Source: Pisaster brevispinus (Eukaryota; Echinodermata; Asteroidea; Forcipulatida; Asteriidae). From it: a stretch of 64,000 bases of DNA. Below, piece by piece: positions 60,080 through 64,000 of the stretch; positions within the stretch are counted from its first letter, which is position 1, and every line of letters starts with the position of its first letter. The stretch is from positions 6,636,758 through 6,700,757 of the forward strand of contig JAMKCF010000001.1 of assembly GCA_023634235.1 (NCBI GenBank), read 5' to 3'. The notes beneath the pieces are model-generated. The model worked only from the letters and a program-made list of their open reading frames with translations. It made no database searches and was not told the origin of the DNA. The position numbers and the translations under genes were made by a program.

Positions 60080-60939
60080 ATGCTATATCAAAGTTCTATT
60101 GAGTGGCATGCAAGCTTAAGGTTTCATGATGAACTATCGCTAAGTATCTCATTTAGAATGGTTTGTTCCTGAAAATTCTGCTCGGATTAGTTATGTCTTA
60201 TCCACAGTGAATGTTCCCTTTATTTATGTGCTAGTGTCTTTGAAAGCCATAGTTTGGGTCTTGGCTGTAGACAAAATTTAGGTAGTTGTCCTCCAAAACT
60301 CTGTTCTAATTTTGAGTTAGCTAACTTGGAAGCACATTTGAATGTGCCTGATAAATCTTAAAATAGTTTACTGTTTTCTGAAAAACACAGAACACCATTT
60401 TCAAGATAAACTTATTGAGAAGTAATTGATTGGACTGAATGACCATAAATGTAAAATGAAAACAGTGCAACAAAAAATGTGCTTCACAGAATGCAGTTAA
60501 TAAGACTGTCTGGATTTGAAGTCAAACAATGATGCTTATTTTTATTCAAACAATTGCATGGAGGTCTTTCCAGTACTAGATTTACTGCATTGTTTGTATT
60601 CACTCTAAGAATTGTGTTCTTTAAAATGTTGCAAGTTGTCTTCTTTTATTCTAATTGAACATTAACTTAGTTGCATGCCCCCTCCAGGCTCCACTCAGTG
60701 TAAATATTTTTGAGAGATTGTTAGACATCATTCCTACGTAAGAGGGAAACTTTATGAAGTACAAACTTCAACATATTATAAATGAAACATTACAATAAAC
60801 AATACAATACTTTTTTTTAACTGCCTTAATGCAACGAATGTGCTTATGTTAAATGTACATTGTGCTGTACCAATAGCAACATCACTGTTGAAGGAAGTCA
60901 AATCCGTTTACACAATGAACATGGAGCTTCATAATGGTG

Positions 60940-61168
60940 TGAAATGATACGGTCAGGCGCGAATAGGTTGTCCAATGAAATTTGGTCTCTCCTCAGGCAA
61001 CTGACCAATCAAAGTTGGTCTTATGGAAGCGTGCAGATGTTCGAAGGAACGCGCTGCGACGTAATAATAATAATAATAACTAGACTTTCAGTTTTTGTTT
61101 ACTACAAAAACAAGATGTTCGTGATCGATGTCATCAAATTATAATTTAATGATATTTTATGTTATCAA
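60940..61168. other. Junction DNA with relatives of the 23.8-kb flank
   Basis: CAGTTTTTGTTTACTAC (61089) and TTTAATGATATTTTAT(G/T)TTATCAA match 23835-23882, the flank of the first CACTA-like element. A (TAA)n run lies at 61061-61079. No gene. Confidence 0.6.
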
Positions 61169-61189
61169 CACTCTAAAATTTTATTTGTC

Positions 61190-61510
61190 ATTCGGGCTTA
61201 TAAATTAGTCAAAATGACAAAGTTTGCTCAGTCCAGAGTCTTTGACAAATACGTTGTGTGCAGAACAAATCTGTTTAGTACGTTGACGAATCCGCCATTG
61301 TCAGAAGTTGATAGTTTGGCTAAATTATATTAGTCGTATGCTGCTACGAAAAGTAATTGGTCAAAAACAGCAGTTTTGACGAATATGTTAGAAAGTACAA
61401 TGACTAATCGGAATCAGTCAGCACTTTCATTTCTGACTAGGTTTTGTAAGTCACTTTGTGTGACTTAAACAAATTAGTCACAGTCTTGCTTTCGACTTTT
61501 TTTGACTAAT
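61190..61510. repeat. TTAGTCA/GACTAAT cluster, second CACTA-like element
   Basis: Same motif set and both orientations as at 1755-2030 and 23500-23792, without alignable sequence in between. Confidence 0.6.
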
Positions 61511-63131
61511 ATTTATAATCATCTTCGCGCCCGAATTACTCTCGCGAAAAAAAGTTGGACGGAAACCCAAAAAGACCCGCGGATCAAGCTGGTACTCGTC
61601 TGACAGTGGTGTTCCGCATCCATACTGTCTGGTGGTGTCTAACTTATGGATATGTGTACAGTATACATGCACTCTCCAGCAGCAGCGCTGTGCAGCTCTA
61701 GCTGAACGTCCGTTTCTGATGGTGTAAACCACTAGCTTTACTACGTACTACTGAGTAGTAGTGTAGAGACTAAAACAGGTAAGACTTGTTTATTGTTGTT
61801 CATGGGGTCTATAGATTTAAATGTAAAAAGTATTGTATTGTGAGGGAGGCCAGCTGTGTTGTGTTAAATAAACATTTTTAAATTAAATGAACTTTTTCAT
61901 GGCTTGTCACACGCACGCACGACCAGACGACCGTTCACTTCAAGGTTCAATCAAGGCTCATTTATTTTCCTCACCAAAACCAAAAAAGACATTATCACTC
62001 AAAAGAGATCGGTACAAGGAATAGAACTTTGCAGTAAAGATTTCAAGAACTAGATTAAAACATGACACTGCAGAGGGATCCATTTTTAGTTTTATAATTA
62101 TAGAAGCACTAGCACTAGCACTAGCAGATCAGCTTGTTATAAGTTGTAGTACTAGTAGGTCCTGCTTGTAACTTGTGTAGGCAATGGTCCCTATTTTGCA
62201 TTGTGAATGTGTGTAATTACTGTCAATACTGATTAGATAAACCAAGCCTACATGGGTACATTTTTCCCTTGTCATTTTGACATGTAGGATATTCTCACGT
62301 TGGCCTACCAATACCATTTGATTCAAGGGAAGCCAGTGAAAGTACAGTTACAGTAAGTAGGCCTAGGCTGCTACTACTAGCTAGTGCTACATGTGTAGGT
62401 GAGCATGTCACAAATAGCCAAGTACAGGTAGGTTTATAAATTAAATAAATTAGTTAAACCCTTATTAAATAAATTAAATAAATACATCATGATTCATGTA
62501 TAGACCAGTCGAGAATCATGATTTATATCAATCATTCAAATTCGATTTTGCAATGTAAAGTGCACACAAGTTTTTCACTATTTTTTTATGTGAAAAAGTT
62601 AGCTCAGTTCTAGACAAGTGGGGCGCTGTACTCCTTTTAAAAAATAGTTTGACATCTTTGGTTGTACTAGCGCCCCAGGAAATCAGTCACGGTTTACAGT
62701 GTGTCTATTGTGCCACAAAAAATGCCCCAAAATGGCAGGTTGTATTTCCCACTGATTATGAGCAATGTATTGATGACGAATTGTTTGTTTACACGTGCTT
62801 TCCTATAATTATTTGAACCTCTCTGCTCCATAAAAAAATAATAATTACATCGTAACATCAATACTAATGATTTAATTTAGCATCATAATGATTTTGATTG
62901 GAATTTTTCTTATAATGCTTTATTACAGTAGAGCAAGCTCAGCAGACATCATAACCTGCAATCACCCCATCCTCAATATTTTGGGTTAACATATTTATAA
63001 AAAAAACGTATTCACACTTACACTTCAAAATTATTTTCTACTTATGTCTGTCAGCAGTTTTGTTTTGTTTTTTGAACTATTTTTACAAGACAGAAATGAT
63101 ATCAAATTTGTGCTTATCATAACAAATTAAA
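61511..63131. other. 5' region of the third transposase copy, no other gene
   Basis: Contains AGCACT repeats near 62106, short TAAAT-rich stretches near 62440 and short open frames without support. Confidence 0.4.
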
Positions 63132-64000
63132 ATGGTAAACTTTAATTGCTGCAGGTGTGAATACGAGTCCTCAAACTTCCTCAGATTATTGAATCATTAC
63201 AGGTACTTGCACAATGGGCCCATGTCAGTTATCACATGCACCATAGAAGGATGTCACAGAGTGTTTAAGAATAGCAGATCCTTTCAGGTTCATGTTAAAA
63301 AAAAACACCCTGCATTTTGGGCAAGGTATGGTAGGTCTGGACAAAACGTGGAGGATTTTGACAATGTAGATGAGCTTAATTCTGGATCAGATAGGTCAGA
63401 TAGTGATAACGAACATGAAAATACTGAAAATGAGCAAGTAGAAGACCCCATTGACACTGATTTTAAGTCAACACAGTTTTTATTAGGGTTAAGATAAAAG
63501 TGCAAAGTCAATGATCAGACATGCAGCTATGTTGCTGAAGAGGTACAAGGTGTTCTCCAGCTAGCCCAAGACAAACCCAAGATGCAATGCCTCAAGCACA
63601 GAGAGCTGAATTAAATGAAATTTTCAGAGAGTCACAAATGGAACAGTCTTTCAGCTACTTCAGGACCACTTCTCATATGAATTCCTATGCCAAGGTTAAT
63701 TTTGATTTTATTGAACCTGTAGAGTATGTGATGGGCAGAAATAGAAATGGCAAAGTGAAAAGTTTTCAATATGTCAGCATCATACAGACATTACAGGCCC
63801 TTTTGAAAAGGGATGAAGTTTTTGCCTATGTCATACAAGAGCACCAAAATGAAGGGGTTATTGAAGATTTCTGCGATGGTTCAAAATACAAAAACCACAC
63901 ACTTTTCTCAGAGCCTAATTCAACAATACAAATTCAACTGTACAATGATGATTTTACTGTGGCCAATCCCATCGGCAACAAAGTGAAGCAGCTTAAGTTT
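63132..64000 (+). pseudogene. CACTA-like transposase, third copy, with intact C2H2 fingers (runs off window)
   Basis: From ATG 63132: finger 1 is C-x2-C-x12-H-x4-H (NCCRCEYESS...), finger 2 is C-x4-C-x12-H-x4-H (TCTIEGCHRVF...), then an acidic segment and TQFLLGLR. TAA at 63495-63497 interrupts and a frameshift follows near 63595. The frame is then open from about 63600 to the window end with EPVEYVMGRNRNGK, CDGSKY, LYNDDFTVANPIGNK. It is clearly diverged from the copies at 4549 and 59100 but collinear with them, and shows what their N terminus once was. Sequence beyond 64000 is needed for the remaining catalytic region. Confidence 0.65.

Larger units (their letters stand above)
54505..60939 (+). 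repeat. Segmental duplication, copy 2 (partner 1-6377)
   Basis: Collinear with 1-6377. Differences include a 35-bp tandem duplication (56111-56180), a 14-bp insertion near 56690 and many substitutions. It ends at AATGGTG, exactly where copy 1 continues into more CACTA-like DNA, so copy 2 has lost the right part of that element. Confidence 0.95.
61169..64000 (+). mobile_element. Second CACTA-like element, left end (continues beyond window)
   Basis: CACTCTAAAATTTTATTTGT starts at about 61169, exactly where similarity to the flank at 23882 is lost (TTATCAAC then different DNA), so that site looks like its empty target. Inside are about 300 bp rich in TTAGTCA/GACTAAT, then a transposase gene from 63132. 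The right end is not in the window. Confidence 0.5.

Noticed and set aside
1..64000. tRNA, rRNA or other standard RNA genes
   Set aside because: I looked for cloverleaf-like and conserved rRNA segments by eye and found none I could support.

Overview
This looks like nuclear DNA of a marine invertebrate, most likely an echinoderm. The composition is AT-rich, the genes have introns with GT/AG junctions, and there are many inverted-repeat MITEs, two of them starting GGGCCCAATTTCATAG, a repeat end I associate with echinoderms (memory, not a search). I see no ordinary single-copy host gene beyond doubt. Nearly everything is mobile DNA, nested several layers deep and mostly decayed.

Layout. (1) 1-6377 and 54505-60939 are two copies, in the same orientation, of one locus. 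Each holds the left end of a CACTA-like transposon (CACTG terminus) and a broken transposase gene. In the first copy the element appears to run from 1729 to 23818, bounded by perfect 26-bp inverted repeats with TTAGTCA-rich subterminal DNA on both sides. (2) Nested inside it is an 11.5-kb element (6946-18476) with 43-bp inverted repeats, a TAA target duplication and a different GC-rich minisatellite at each end. It carries one gene of at least six exons: a coiled coil, a transposase-like core and two ING-type PHD fingers. (3) The right part of the CACTA-like element holds MITEs and a leftward pair of putative exons, one with a GDS motif. (4) 23.9-24.65 kb is a diverged tandem repeat of about 145 bp. 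(5) 25-32.2 kb is a CR1/L2-like non-LTR retrotransposon with a degenerate 2A-like NPGP motif. It is split by a second retrotransposon on the other strand, which is itself split by LTR-like DNA. (6) 33.1-42.4 kb is a tandem array of a 2-kb repeat, interrupted by a 4.8-kb retrotransposon whose ORF1 joins a PHD-like finger, an SGNH esterase-like domain and two CCHC knuckles. (7) 46.5-53.9 kb is a leftward multi-exon gene with a ParB-like GGNH domain. Its large intron contains a 4.85-kb inverted-repeat element with a rightward five-exon transposase-like gene (DNC-x-GQNK and GHTKF motifs). (8) From about 61169 a second CACTA-like element begins. Its C2H2-finger transposase starts at 63132 and runs out of the window.

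The three transposase-like systems (CACTA-like with C2H2 fingers, PHD-finger element, DNC/GHTKF element) each have an inverted-repeat boundary and a gene, but all carry stops or frameshifts in this copy. Family names are from pattern recognition only; nothing was searched.
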